In this document: positions 36,360-50,000 of the stretch, in pieces
How positions within the stretch are numbered: position 1 is the stretch's first letter
Layout of the letters: each line of letters begins with the position of its first letter
NCBI RefSeq assembly: GCF_958450345.1
Contig: NC_088783.1
Span: forward strand, 100,249,302 to 100,313,301
Source of the DNA: Calliphora vicina
Taxonomy: Eukaryota; Arthropoda; Insecta; Diptera; Calliphoridae
DNA length: 64,000 bases
Direction: 5' to 3'
Notes under the pieces: generated by a model
Seen by the model: only the letters and a program-made list of their open reading frames with translations
Database searches by the model: none
What the model was told of the DNA's origin: nothing
Position numbers and translations under genes: made by a program

Positions 36360-38000
36360 AAAGGGTCCATTACAGAAAGTGTAAAAATCACATAAAACCC
36401 CTTACAGGACAGCCTGTTGTTTCTATCAGGAGGGGACTCCCTATTTATAAAATACTACTCCATTATTTTGCTCACACCTCAAATATGAAAATAGTAAACG
36501 ATTTCGGAATGAAAATAGTAGTGAATTTTGTAGTTTTTTTAAAGATATTTTCAGAAATTTATTTACTTTTACTGTTAAACGTACATAATTTGTAAATAAA
36601 ATTAAGAAATTAAAACATAATTGATTTAATACTACATAAAATATAATAATATAAATAAAACACAAAATAATAATACAGTAAAATTACAGAATAATACAAA
36701 TTAAAATAATAAAAAAAAAAAATACAGCTGTGTATGAATTACGAAATCGGGGGAACATAAAATAAAAGCAACAAATATAATTTAAAAGAAATCTTAATTT
36801 TTTATTTATACAATCTTTGAGAAATAAAAATAATAATGCTTAATTTATTTTAAAAATCAATTTTAAAATAATAAGATTTTACAAACATATGTATGGCGAC
36901 GAAACAGGAGAAAAGCAAAAACAATTTTACACAGTAAAATAACTAAAAAGACATTTACATAATAAAATATTTAATAAAATTTGTTTATAATTTAAAAAAA
37001 TTAAGATTCATACATGACTGATTTGTTAAATGTAAAATTTTCTCGCTAAATCAACGACGAAATGTGTTAAATAAATACAAAACTATTTGAAACAACCAAA
37101 GTTTAAACAAAAATATTCTAAATTTTTCTTTTATAAAATAAATAAAAGCCAATTTAAAAGATTTCGTTTAATAGAGAAAACCTAAATAAAATACACATTA
37201 GTTTGTATTTAATTTTGCAAATATTGAACATTTTAAATTCCCTACTATTTTTAACATCCCTGTGGAGGCGGATGTGTGAGTGAGTGTGTGTGTACTTAAT
37301 ATATATAGACGTATACATTTACAATACATGACTCTGAAACAAAACAAATTTTAAATTTAAACAAATACATTCGTTTACATATTTAGCTCTTTGACAAATC
37401 TTTGTTAAAATCAAAATTTATTTTTTTTTTTAAAAAGAGTTTCTTTTTTTCAATTTAACAGCAACATTTTGAAACATTTTTTCTTAGTCTTTCTTTAAAA
37501 ATCCATGACATACGATTTATTTTTAATTTTTTGTTTTTATTAATGAGTAGTGAAAATGCTAGATTCGTTTTGATTCGATTCTGTTTCTATTCTATTTCCT
37601 TCTAATTCTTCTTACTTTTCGATTCAAAACACATCTACATACAAACATTTTATAAAAGGCCAATGCAAAATTGCCTTTACACCATTTAACTGTGTCCAGC
37701 AGTATTTATTCGTTTGTAAATAATTTGAAAAATATTCGAGTTTTGTGTGATCATTTGCTTTGTAGTTAAATACATTTAAATAGAATTCGAGTTTTTGTTT
37801 CAAAATGTATGATGTCCTAAACAATGATTCATATCGATGTCGATGTGTTTCCGCTTTTTATTTTGTTGAAAATGTAGCGCCTGCAAGTATGCAAATGTGT
37901 TTTGTAAAAATATTTTTTTTTCTTTAATGAGTTTTTGTGTTATTTTTGTTTTTAAGGTGTGTGTTGTGTGTGTGTGTGTAAGGGTGGTCAATAGTGGAGA
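36360..38000. other. 3' flank of the proline dehydrogenase gene
   Basis: AT-rich, with a TG repeat at about 37,955-37,980 just past the stop codon. It probably contains the 3' untranslated region. The open frames here (e.g. 37,624-37,824 minus) have no recognisable product. Confidence 0.4.
37857..37862 (-). terminator. slgA: Candidate polyadenylation signal AATAAA
   Basis: The minus strand reads AATAAA about 150 bases after the proline dehydrogenase stop codon. Others occur further downstream, so the one used is uncertain. Confidence 0.3.
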
Positions 38001-38011
38001 GGGAGAGTAAT

Positions 38012-41000
38012 TTATATGGGTACATAATTTCCCTTGGGTTTGTAGAACAATTGACCACGCAACAGTCGTCGGCGTATTTCGGCAGATAAAAGACGTTTCT
38101 CTTTTTCGATTTTCTTAAGGACACCCTTGTTTTCTTGTGCTCTGCGTGAGAGATATGGCAACACTTCTTGAACTGGACCGTATGGAATATACTTATAGGC
38201 CGAGTAACCAGCTTGACCTGTAATCAAATGCATTCATTCGTCTGTTAGTCATATTCAAAATACAATATTTCTGAGTTACACTTACCTAAGGGGAAAGTAA
38301 TATAATCACACATGCCCAGCAGTTGGCCGAAGCATATAACTTTGTCTTCGGGCGAAATACCGATTTCCTTCATTTTCTCAATGGCATAACGAACAGTGTC
38401 TTCATTGTGGGAAGCTACCATAATACCAATCTTTTTAGCATCATCGCCACTGTCTTTGATAATCTAAATTTAAAAACAACAAAAAAAAAAAACAATTTAA
38501 AACCACTACTTAAATATAAATCGATAATTCCAACCTTAATTCTTCTCAAACATTCGGTTAAAGTCTTGTGATACATATCGGTAGTAGCCTCATAATTAGG
38601 ATTGACGGGATCGGAATAACCAAGGGCACTGGCTCTAGCACGTTCTTGTTCCATATAAGCGCCGCGCACCAATTTGGCGCCGAAATAGAAGTTTTGACGT
38701 TTAGCTTGCTCCAAATCAGTGTTAACCTATTAAAGACATTTCAAACCAAAAAATTTCAAGAGATATTTATGGATAGGCAGGGAGAGAGAAAATCTTACCT
38801 CTTGATAAGCTTCGCGCAAATAGCATTGGTATGTATTGAATACAATGGCCTTGTCCTTGTTGTATTTACGCATCATTTCGAGGGTAATACGTGAGATAGC
38901 GGGTTGGAAATAAGTCTGTTCAGCATCAATCATAATACGCACATCCAATTCTTCGGCAGTCTGTAATCAAGATAATGAAAAATTCTTGTCTACAAAACAT
39001 TATGTAGAATAAGTGAATACATACCTTAACAATAGTATTTAGACGACGTATCATATTTCTAAACATTTCTTCCTCTTTGGGCGGAATTTGTGAGATCAAA
39101 CGACGCATTTGACCTGTTTTAGGATCGGGTACTCTAAAGGTATCACTCAATTGTGAGTCCTCATCCACAATACCGGACCAGGGGAACAAATGCAAAATAC
39201 TGAAAAAAACACACAAATATAAATTTATTAATTAAATCATGTCTGTATTACTCTCCTAATCTTAATAATTTACCCTTCTTTATCGGAGGTAACATTCTTA
39301 AGAAATTCTTGAACATTTTTGTTGTCAGAGCCCAAACTGGCATAGTATTTTTCCAAATCCTTAATAGTCTTGTGGTGAGTTAAAACATTGCCTTGACCAC
39401 CAACCAAATCTTCCATATATTTACGTGTGCGCATAATGACTTCAGAAAGTTGTAACTATAATAAAAATAATAATGAAGTAAACAAATAAAAGCTTATGAT
39501 GTAAGATTAGGATATAAAATTATAATTAGGAAGTATGTGCACAAGTTGTTATACACGCAAAGAAACTTCTGGCTAACTACTGCATAATTAAATTAACACT
39601 ATTTGCACAGTTTCCTGAAAATCTTAGATAGTAAAGCAAATAACAAGGAGAACGTTTCCATCAAGATTTAAAAGCAATGGAAGTTAGATACCAAGGTCTT
39701 TGGGATGAACAGGGACCTCCATCATAGAAAATTTAAAATAAGAATATTCTAACCTCGGAAATTATTTAATAAAATCATTTATTTTTGTAGTTTTTACCCC
39801 TGCAATTTCTCGAAAGTTAAGCGAATCATTGAAAAAATAAGTAAGTATACAATTAGAATCAGAGTATTGAATGTACTTAAAATCAGTTTTAGTTTAGTCA
39901 TTGTAGATCGTGTTATCGGATCGTAAAAAGCACTCTATCTTTCTCTTTTAATCAGCCATATCGAGCCCTTAGCGCCAAATTATCGTAAGCGACATAACAC
40001 AAATTTTACAGGAGAAGTTTTTTTTTGATTAATTTGAAATTTATACATAGAATTAAAAATGTTATGATGCGATATACATATAATTTCATTCAAGTTATTT
40101 GTCTATTTTTCAATAATATTTATAATTTTTGACAATTAAAAATTAAATTTTTATTGAATTTTGCATAGATACAAATTTTTCGAATTGAAATTAAATTTTT
40201 ATTTACGAATAGTATTTAATGAAATTTAACAGTTACGTAGATTTTTCTATTTAAAATTGAAAAATATAAACGTATTTTGAAATTTATTATCAGCAATCCC
40301 GCAATTCCCAAAAAGGTGTTGAAAAATTCCAAAAATGGGAATTTTTAGTTTACCAGGGCCGGGGTTATCGGAACCTTTTACAAAATAATTAGAAACATAT
40401 TGGGCCACCTAAAATCGGTTACTATATTTTGATATCGATAGGCGTTTGAGAATTTTTGCCCTAAAGTTTAATTTTACAAAAATTTTTAATATTTTTTTCA
40501 TCTAAAATACTTTATGAAAACTAAGCTTTCGGAAAGTATAAATTCCTTATACATCCTCTTAGACATTTTTTGCGATAAATTAAAAAGAAAAAAAATTTAT
40601 TTTTTCCCAAAAAATTTGCGAAAAATCGCCTTTTTAAATTCAAATCCATATAACTTTGGTCATTTAGTCATTATTTTTAAACAATTCTTTTTCTATTTGA
40701 CATATACATATGTGTGTGGTTAGTCCAATAAAGGAAAACTGGAGAAAACCGGGAAATATTTGGATACGCTGTTATCAAAAAACTGGAGTAGGGTGGTTAA
40801 AAATGTTGAAAATTTAATTTTCAAATGCGAATATCTCCTAAGCTTTAAGAGATAATTCATAGCTAGGACAAGGTTTTTTGTAGTGCTCGATGATTCTATA
40901 TGTGTAATTTTTTTGAAATCGGAACACAAACGAAGAAATAGGATCGTTTTAAAAATGTAATATACCCGAGGTGTCCTATTATGCCCCTGGTGGGCCCATG

Positions 41001-44000
41001 AAGTCCACGTTCAAAACTTAAACTCAACAACACTTCTTCTTTGCGCATGTAAAATTTCATTCAAACCAATCTAACCATTTAGAAGTTACAGATTTATTTC
41101 CCTCTTTTTGTCGCTTACGATAAAATTTGTTTACTATAAAATGTAAACATTGACTTACGATAAAATCTTACTCCTATAATTTTGAAGTTATTAACAATTT
41201 GGATATTCTGAGAACGCTAAAACGGTCCATAAAATTTTAATTTTAGCAATAAAAAAAAATTACGATAATTTGGCGCTATGGGCTCGATTATAAAGTCTTC
41301 TTAACCAACAGATCCGTTTCTGACTGAGATGTCTTCTACTATTTTACATATCTTTACAGGTAATAATACTGAATGGGTTCAAAACACTAAGTCTAAGTCT
41401 AAAGTTTTACATGCGAATAATCAGTTCAGTAAAATTTGGTAAAAATTCAACTAGAATATTCAGTTTCCCGAATTCCATAATATCTTAAATATTTCACCAG
41501 TTTACCCACAAGACGTATATCTCAATTAAAATCGAGTTCATTAATCATTTAATCATCCTCAATTTCAATTAAGGAATTAACATTAAACTTGAATGTGCTA
41601 AAAGAAATGAAACATTCTAGTTTTGTCCGATAAGATAATTCATGAATCTTCTGGATGCAGTCAGTTTAGTTTATTTTGTTGTGTAAATTTTGATAAATAA
41701 AGAGTTGTTACAATTTTAAACTACTAAACTGCTTTTACTTGCAATCAAAAGAATGCGGTTTATTTAAAGGAAATGAACCACCGTTTTTAAAAGGTAAAAA
41801 CGTAACAATACTTTCAAATTATATAAAATAAAAAGTTCAAATAATTATAAACATAAAACCGATAGCCTAGACGATAGTGTGCTGGACTATTAATCTGAGG
41901 GTTGCGGGTTCGATTCCCTGAATGTATCTGCAGACAAGCAAAACGCTTATCAGTTTATGTTTTTAAAAAAAAAAAAACAGGTAATGCTATTTAGTGAATC
42001 TAAAAGAATAGAAAGCGCTTCCTATCTTTATATTTAAATAAAACAAAGTGTGTGTGAAATATCATCCATGACAGCCAATTCAACAGATGTAACTTCAACA
42101 ATATGGCAGAATTTACAAAATAACATTTGTAGTTTTTTTTGCGTGTAAAAATACAATATCTAAAATTGTACTAAAATAAAATTATATGCAACATACCAAA
42201 AGTTGAGGACGACCCAGGGCGGTTAATTTAATAGCTGTTATGCCAGTACCAAAGGTTGCGCCTAAAAATAGAATAAAAATAAAACAAATTAAGTAAATTC
42301 CAACATTTCTATAATAATAATAATTAAAAAAAAAACAAATAATATATTAAAGTAAAAATACAGTGAACTATTATATACATGAAGCATTTCTCTAAATATA
42401 AATGTATATTGTTTATGAAAATTCTAAATGCATAATAATGTACAAATATGAGAGAGCAATTGATGGCCTCCACACCTATTTGGCTGTCAGCCTGTGAGCA
42501 CATAAAAATTATTAGAAAGTCCACATTAATTCTAAATATACATACATTTGTATTTACGTATGTATGCACGTGGGTCAAGGTCGAACACTTTTCTTGGACT
42601 TTGGCCATTAATGAAAAGACACTTAGATCAGTGTCATCTATTGGTTTACGAGTTTTTTTTTGTGTTATAATGAGTTTTTTGTGAGATACACAAGACAAAA
42701 GATTATTTAACTGCGTGTTTTTATTAAGTACCATTTCTTACACAAGATTCATCCATAACAAAATTGTGGGACAAAATATATTATAAAAGATTGTTTGCTC
42801 TTAAGAAACGATAACATAAATAAGAATTAAAAAATATTTTCTATAAAAATTATTGATTATTAATAATTATATTGTAGAAATTTTCCTTAGATGTGATATT
42901 AATTTGGAAGCATTTCCCTAGAACTAATTCCAAAAGATTAATTTGCATGTTTGGATCTCTTAGTCTGCAGTACAAATTGTATGACATTTTCCTGGAAAAT
43001 ATGAATTAGTTACACAGCTAATTCAATAACGCACAAATAAGTATTTTTCAACTCAATCTCCAATAAGCCGAAACTTTAAAATTTTAATCGATGGATGAAT
43101 TTTAGGATTTTCATTATCTTAAAAAATTCAAATAGTTACTCACTTTTGAGGCTCACTGTAGGTCAAAAATAGTTCAAAATCGAGGTTGTCCGGGTTTTTT
43201 CTCATATCTCAGCCATTTGTGAACCGATTTTGCTGATTTTAAATAGGAAACTTCTCGAAAGCATTTCGGACAGAATTTTTAAGATTTGGATCCCGAAGAT
43301 ATCTGGGGTCGTCAGAAAATTGATTTCAACAAACAGATAGACGGACATGGCTTAATCGACTCCGCTATCTATAAGGATCCAGAAATTTTGCCTTTGCTTC
43401 AGCCGAATTGATTGGTAAAATGGTCGAATTCAACGATAAAAACTGGTATTTTTAATTCAAAGGTAAAAAAGGAGTTAAATTACTGATGATATCCAGATAT
43501 CGAAATAATAAGCCTTATCGCGATTGGAATTGGCGTTTTACGCCATCTACAGTTTTGTACTAGATTAAAGAAACAGATTGGCGTAAAACGCCAACGCCTT
43601 ACGTGTCCTTCGACACTTGAACGAAAACAGAAAAGTGTATATGACTCAAACTAGTTGCTTCTGTAAAATACCAAGACATTTGTACGAGAATGTGGGTTTA
43701 ATATTAAGCATTATACCCCAATATCCAGGCTCCACTGTGAGAACCGACCAATTTTGCTAATTTTCAATACCAATATTCTCATTAATCAATCAAAAATAAA
43801 GACTTAACCAAAAGAAAATAGGCCTGAACCTCTGTATAAGGACATATATCATGGACGAAATTTGTGATAAAAAGGAATCTTTATGAATAAAAACAAGTTC
43901 ATCATGTTAAAGTTGTTATTAATACGATTTAAACCAACCAGCCATTTTGTATTGCTATGGTCATGTTTCTGATTCGATTTAGAGTTTCGCATTTGTTTTA

Positions 44001-47000
44001 ATCAAACTGAATTCTGAAATATACCTCAAATTACTTTAAAACGTTTCTAATGGGTTAATAGCTGGGTATTGATTGATTTTCTTGAAAAAAATGCTTTATT
44101 TCTTTAATGTCCAGTTTATATTTCGGAATGTTATCTCATCGAAAACGTATGTTTACTCCTCGCTGACAAGATTTATGAAAGTAGATGACAGTTTTTAGAA
44201 AAGTGGTTCAAAGTTTTTTTTTCAGCATTCTACTAAAATTTTCAGAATTCGAACTATTCGCACTGTTCGAAGTTTAAACAAAAGTACAAATTTGAGTACG
44301 CGGTACCTGACGTACATATATTTACATTTTCTACATACATATGGATAATGATATATGTAAAATTTTGTAAACATATTTATATTATTAACAACTATAGGCA
44401 AACAACTACAACAACAGCAATTTACTACATGCAAACTACAACAACTACTTAAATACAAAGCAGAGATACAAAAGACTTCTTTTATCATTGATTTGATAGC
44501 AATTTTCTTAATTGTATGCTTTCAGAAAAAGTAAAGTAAAAATTATTTTTCCCGTTATAAGGATCGCCACTTTCTAATTTCTCCAGTATCTAAAAAATTT
44601 GGTAGAGCCAAGGTCCATTATTATGGTCTATGTAACTCTAAAATGTTTTGTTTGTGTAAATAAACAGCTGGCTACAATACCAAGCCATATCAAGGCGAAT
44701 TCACTATAAGGTGGTGTCGATAGCACAGCTTATTATTTTGTTCTTCACTTGTTTACAGGCTCGAGCTGTCAATAGCACTAGTGTTTGATGTTGCGAATAC
44801 CACTACAAACGTAAAAGCAATGAAAAGAACAGACATACTTTGGCAGCTCCAGCCAACACACAGTGGCTGGAGCTGCCATGGCTATAGAGGAGGTGTTGAT
44901 AAGGTTTGGGCTTATAACACCAATGGGGGCCGAGCCACAATGCCCCAAAGTGGGGCACCTTGGCTATATCAAACATTAAAAATTATGCAAAATTTTTGTT
45001 TGCGATCTGATTTAAATATATATGGAATCTACTAGACGAGATTGTGGCCCGGCCCCCGTTGGTGTTATAAGCCCAAAACATAAACTTATCAACACCTCTA
45101 TAGCCACGGGAAATTTTATTAAAATCGGGCTATTCGTTTAGAAGCTATATATTTATTTCCACTTTTTTTCAGTTTGGACCTTGGGTGGTAGCGCTTATTT
45201 TATTATTATTAAACTTGGCTTTCTTGAACATTAGCCAAGATTTCCCCGCTAAAAATCAATCTTTCAGAAAGCCATCAAACATAATTGATTGCATATTTAA
45301 AGATTTTAAATACATGCTTTTAAACAGGGACCGAAAATAATAATTATTCTTGAAATTTCAAAGGAAAAAAGCCATCACAAGAATATTTGGGAGAGTCAAG
45401 TCAAACATACCATTTTAATCGCTTCCAACTACATATATTTTCTTAAAATTTTTTGATTTTTATTATTTTTGTCAGAAATATTTGTCAGACTTTGATTTTT
45501 ATTTTTTTTTTATGTTAATAAAAATCAATAATTAATTTTTATATCTGCCAAAAAAAATAAAAATCATAGTCGGATAAATATGTCTGAAAAAAAATAACAA
45601 TTATTTCTGACAAAAAAAAATAAAAATCAAAGTCTGACAAATATTTCTGTCAAAAACAAAAATCAAAAAATAACGATTATTTATGACAAAAAAAAATCAG
45701 AAAATAATAATTATGTTGTGGTTTTTATTATAAATGTCATAATTGTTACGGTCCCTGCTTAATATTATGAAAATAATTAACATTGATTTAATTCTTTTGC
45801 ATCTCTGCATTCTGTAGAACAACGTAACGAACAACTGAACATAAAACAACATTTAGTAGCCACTAATAGAAATTAAAATGGATTAAGATTGGATTGTTAG
45901 TTAGATACATAGTTAGTTTGTTTGTAAGCTTACCCTCTGCTATGCGTCGAGGGAAATACTTTTCATCATCGACTGTATTATTATTTGTTTTTAGTTTTTT
46001 TTTTTTGAATCAACATTCACATTTATAGCAAGGAGTAATACAAGTAGGTAGGAATGATATTATTAGTAATAAATTATTAAAAAAAAATAAAAAAAAATAT
46101 ATAAATAAATATTGTATAAATAAATAAAAAGAAAGAAAGAGAAAAATACATAAATGTAATAGAGAAGGATTGGTTTTTCGATTAAATTTGTTGCGTTGCA
46201 GTTGGGTAATTTGATAAATTGAATATTTTGATGACGTCGATTAAATTAATGTTTTAATTGCATTTGAGTTGAGTAGAATTCAGAGTTTGATCACAGGTGG
46301 CGCCAGCAAAAGGTGGATGGGGGAGTGGAAGTTCATTTACACACAGCCACAAACCCCGGCTCATTCATTCACACACACACACCCCCATTAAAGAGATTAA
46401 ATTGATTTGGAAATTGTTGGGTTTCAATGTTTTTTATTTGCATTTAATTTCATTTCTCAATATTGCAGACGTTGATGTTAAGTACGCAGTACGTACGGTG
46501 GGGTTGAACAGGTTGAGGAGATGCAACATTCGTTTGGTTAATTTAATGATGATGATGATTAATTGTGCCAATTGAGTTTTAATACATTTTTGTTAATGTA
46601 GAAATATAAAAAAAATATATATTAATAACAATAGAATTAAATTAGTTAGAACGCAAATAATATTAAGTTAATAACAAATCAAATTAGAAATACATATTAA
46701 AAAAAGTGTTTTGTTTAGTTTAATAACAAAATATTGTGTGTTTAACTAATCATCGGTTAATGTAAGATTACTGTTTCTAAAATCGTGTTCGACAAAATTA
46801 ATACATAATTCAATTTTCAAGATCTAATTGAATTTGATCTCTTAACTATTCAAAAAAGCTTTCACCCACTGTACTAAGATACTTGTCAGCTAATATTGAA
46901 AATTAGGCACCCTGTAACTATTAAATTGCTTAAATTGTTGTTAAATATAGACACAAATAAAACAAATGTAAATTGTAATAATAAGTTTTTTGTTAATAAA

Positions 47001-50000
47001 TAAACCAGATAAATTTAAATGAGACTGAATTTATGGGTTCTGTCTACACAGTTTGTGGTCAAATGTATGTGGACGAAATAAAGTTAGTAAAAAACAAGTA
47101 AGAGTGCTATATTCGGCTGTGCCGAATCTTATATACCCTTCCCCAAATTATACTTCAAAATTTTAAATATTTTTAGGTAAACAAAATTTAATTTTTTTCC
47201 ATATTTTTTTTCATTTTTTGGAAAAAAAATTTTTCGATTGTTATTTAAAATTTTTAAATTTACAAATTTTTTTCCCGATTTTGACCCATTGTAGGTACAA
47301 CTTACTATGGTCTTATATACGTCGTTGCAAATGTCTTTGAAATATCTATCATTAGATATCCATATTGTCTATATTAATGTCTTAGTAATCCAGATATAGG
47401 TCAAAAATAGGTCAAAAATCTAGGTTGTCTTGGTTTTTTCCTCATATCTCAGCCATTTGTGGACCGATTGCTGATTTTAAATAGCAAAATTCTCGAAAGC
47501 ATGTCTGACAGAATTATTGAAGATTTGGATCCCGAAGATATCTGGGGTCTTCAGAAAACTGATTTCAACAGACAGACGGACAGACAGACAGACGGACATG
47601 GCTTAATCGACTCCGCTATCTATAAGGATCCCGAATATATATACTTTATAGGATCGGAAATGAAAAATGTAGAAATTACAAACGGAATGACAAACTTATA
47701 TATACCCTTCTCACGAAGGTGAAGGGTATAACAAGTACAACTGCTGTATCGAATCTTTTATACCCTTCATCACTTTGTACTTTGCAATAAATATTAAACA
47801 ATTCTATCATTGCATTGTTAAAAACTATGAAGAATTTTCTAAGTATTTCAAATAATTAAATGTCTTTATTTATATAGTCAATCACTGTATTTGTTTAAAT
47901 AATTAAATTTAAGTATATAAAGATACATACATTCATACATAAATATGTTTGTCTGTACTTTAAAATTTAAATAATGAAGACCTACGATTTTCGTCAGCCG
48001 ATATGAAAAATCGTGTGACAAAAAGCATCTGCTTAAATTTATTTCATTGTTTTTTCTTTTCTTAATTTATTTGCTCTTTATCTTATACAATACAATACAC
48101 ATAATATATGTATATTCGTTCAATATTTTATAGTATAAATTTCGTAAGAACATTTTTGTTAGACAAATTCACCAACCAAATGAACCAAAATTGTTTAAAA
48201 AGAAAAAAACACGATATTGTTCAAATATTTTCAAATACATTTGTATATGTATTTAAAATGTTTCTGTTTGTTCTTTTTTAATTTTCTTGGCATTGGTTCC
48301 ACACGTTTTTCACTTATTTTTGGGTATAATTCTCATACACATATTTAACAAAATGTCGTCGTACATTTATTTCAAAATGTACATGATTTTGTCAAAAAAA
48401 AAAAAAAATCATCTGGTTGGACGGTACATAAATATTCGAACTCGTAAAGACATCTAATTCAGTTTCATTTTCGCATGAAAACGAAACAAAGAAACACACG
48501 AGTACGATTTTAGATAAATTGTAAATATTTTGTTTTGCTTAATTATTATAACTGATGTATTTCAGAATATATTTAAAATAGATTTCAATTCTCTATATGT
48601 ACTGCTAAATGTTGTATGTTGTGCTTTAGACATTTTATTTATTTACAATGATAATTTAAAAATGTGTTTACATATTTCTTATTTCAGACTAAAACCTTTT
48701 TTTAAGTTTTCGATTTGCTTTATAAACAATAAATACATTTTGAATACATAAACAAAGAATGGGCATATAAAAAGGAAATGCGAAAGTATTCAACTTCTAA
48801 CAGTTAATATTTATGTTCCCGTAAAAATATGTTCTCTTAAAAATAGTTTAAATTAATATTAGAAAATCCAATTTATAATTATTTAAATTTTAAGCCATTG
48901 CAAATTTCAGTTCCAAACCCACGATAAACAAGAACGACACTTGTTCCACCAAACCCCGTTAGACTTGATGATAGTGGGTTGCGGGTTTGATTACCGCCAA
49001 AGATTCTGGGTGTATTTGCAGACAAACCAATTTAAAACAAATGTTTTTTTATAGGGTTAAATGTTTTGTTAATTATATTATGTGTTTGAATAAAGGGAAA
49101 TTTTAATTACATTAAAAATTAACATCTGCCATTTAAAAATTGAAACATCTATAAATTACAAAATTAATCTTGTTTGTAAGGAATTTTGTTAAAACACCTG
49201 TTGAAATTTCATTAAAAAAGCGAGACATAATTCTACATAAATTAGACAATATTTAAAAGTGAATGTTTTACAGGCCTCCCTCGATTTGTGTGTATTTGTT
49301 GAGAAAACAAGCTTACATTTTTCTATATAATCACCTCATCCAACATCGACATTTTTTTTTTAGCAATATCATCCGTAAACAAAGTTCCCCAGACCGTTAC
49401 CATGCTCCCGAACTCCTTAAAACACACCCGACATTCGAAGTTTAACAGTATGATGGCAGTATTTCTATCGATACACAATAATACATTAGCCAGTTTGCAA
49501 CCCTTCTAAGGCGCTACGAACAAAGTTCCCAATAAACAAGGTCCCCAAACCACAAATGAATTAAAACCCCAAAATTGGGGGCTTAATTCATTATGAATTA
49601 AAACCGCAAAGGTTTTCTCCTCAGGGGTGTATCAAAAACCGGCTTCGCCCAGAATGCGCAATGCAGAAAATACACCCCAGAGGAGAAAACCTTTGAGCCC
49701 GGCCAAAGGCCGTCAATGCAAAACAAATTTTCTGACCGAAGCCAATTTTTGATACACCCCAGAGTAATTTCATTATGATTTAAATTCCCAATTTTAGAAA
49801 TGAAATAAATCCCCAAATTTCGATGTTGGTTTTTTCTATATAAAATTTTGGGGCCTTAATTCATTTGCGGTTTGGGGTATTTTTTCATTGGGGACTTAGT
49901 TCGTAGCGCCGCCTTCTAACTGGAGAAATCTACACATGCAATTGTCACTTGAGAATAATACCATATATGTATAACAAATAGCCAGAATATTAAGTCGCCA

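Larger units (their letters stand above)
39456..42196. other. Proline dehydrogenase intron with repeats
   Basis: Besides the features listed separately (dispersed repeat, LTR-like tail, SINE), 39,900-40,380 carries a TTATCGTAAG-type block (39,980) whose complement lies near 41,258, so 39,940-41,290 may be a composite element with inverted ends (GAGCCC..AGCGCCAAATTATCGTAA against TTACGATAATTTGGCGCTATGGGCTC). No coding sequence is seen. Confidence 0.45.
42262..45933. other. Proline dehydrogenase intron, no further exon recognised
   Basis: Repeat content is listed separately. The plus and minus open frames at 42,324-42,734 overlap each other and have no recognisable domain. 44,683-44,780 is related to 19,060-19,150 (shared AAGGCG, AAGGTG.TGTCGA and AGCTGTCAA blocks), an undefined dispersed repeat. 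Confidence 0.4.

Noticed and set aside
41866..41925. tRNA-like sequence with A and B boxes
   Set aside because: No acceptor stem and no proper anticodon stem can be formed, and it has a poly-A tail and a second copy; it is a SINE.
42324..42734. 136-residue minus-strand open frame in a proline dehydrogenase intron
   Set aside because: Hydrophobic, Phe- and Tyr-rich translation typical of AT-rich noncoding DNA, with an overlapping plus-strand frame and no homologue recognised.
47459..47722. Open frame with QTDRQTDG repeats
   Set aside because: It is the translated GACAGACGGACAG run of a DINE-like repeat, not a protein.
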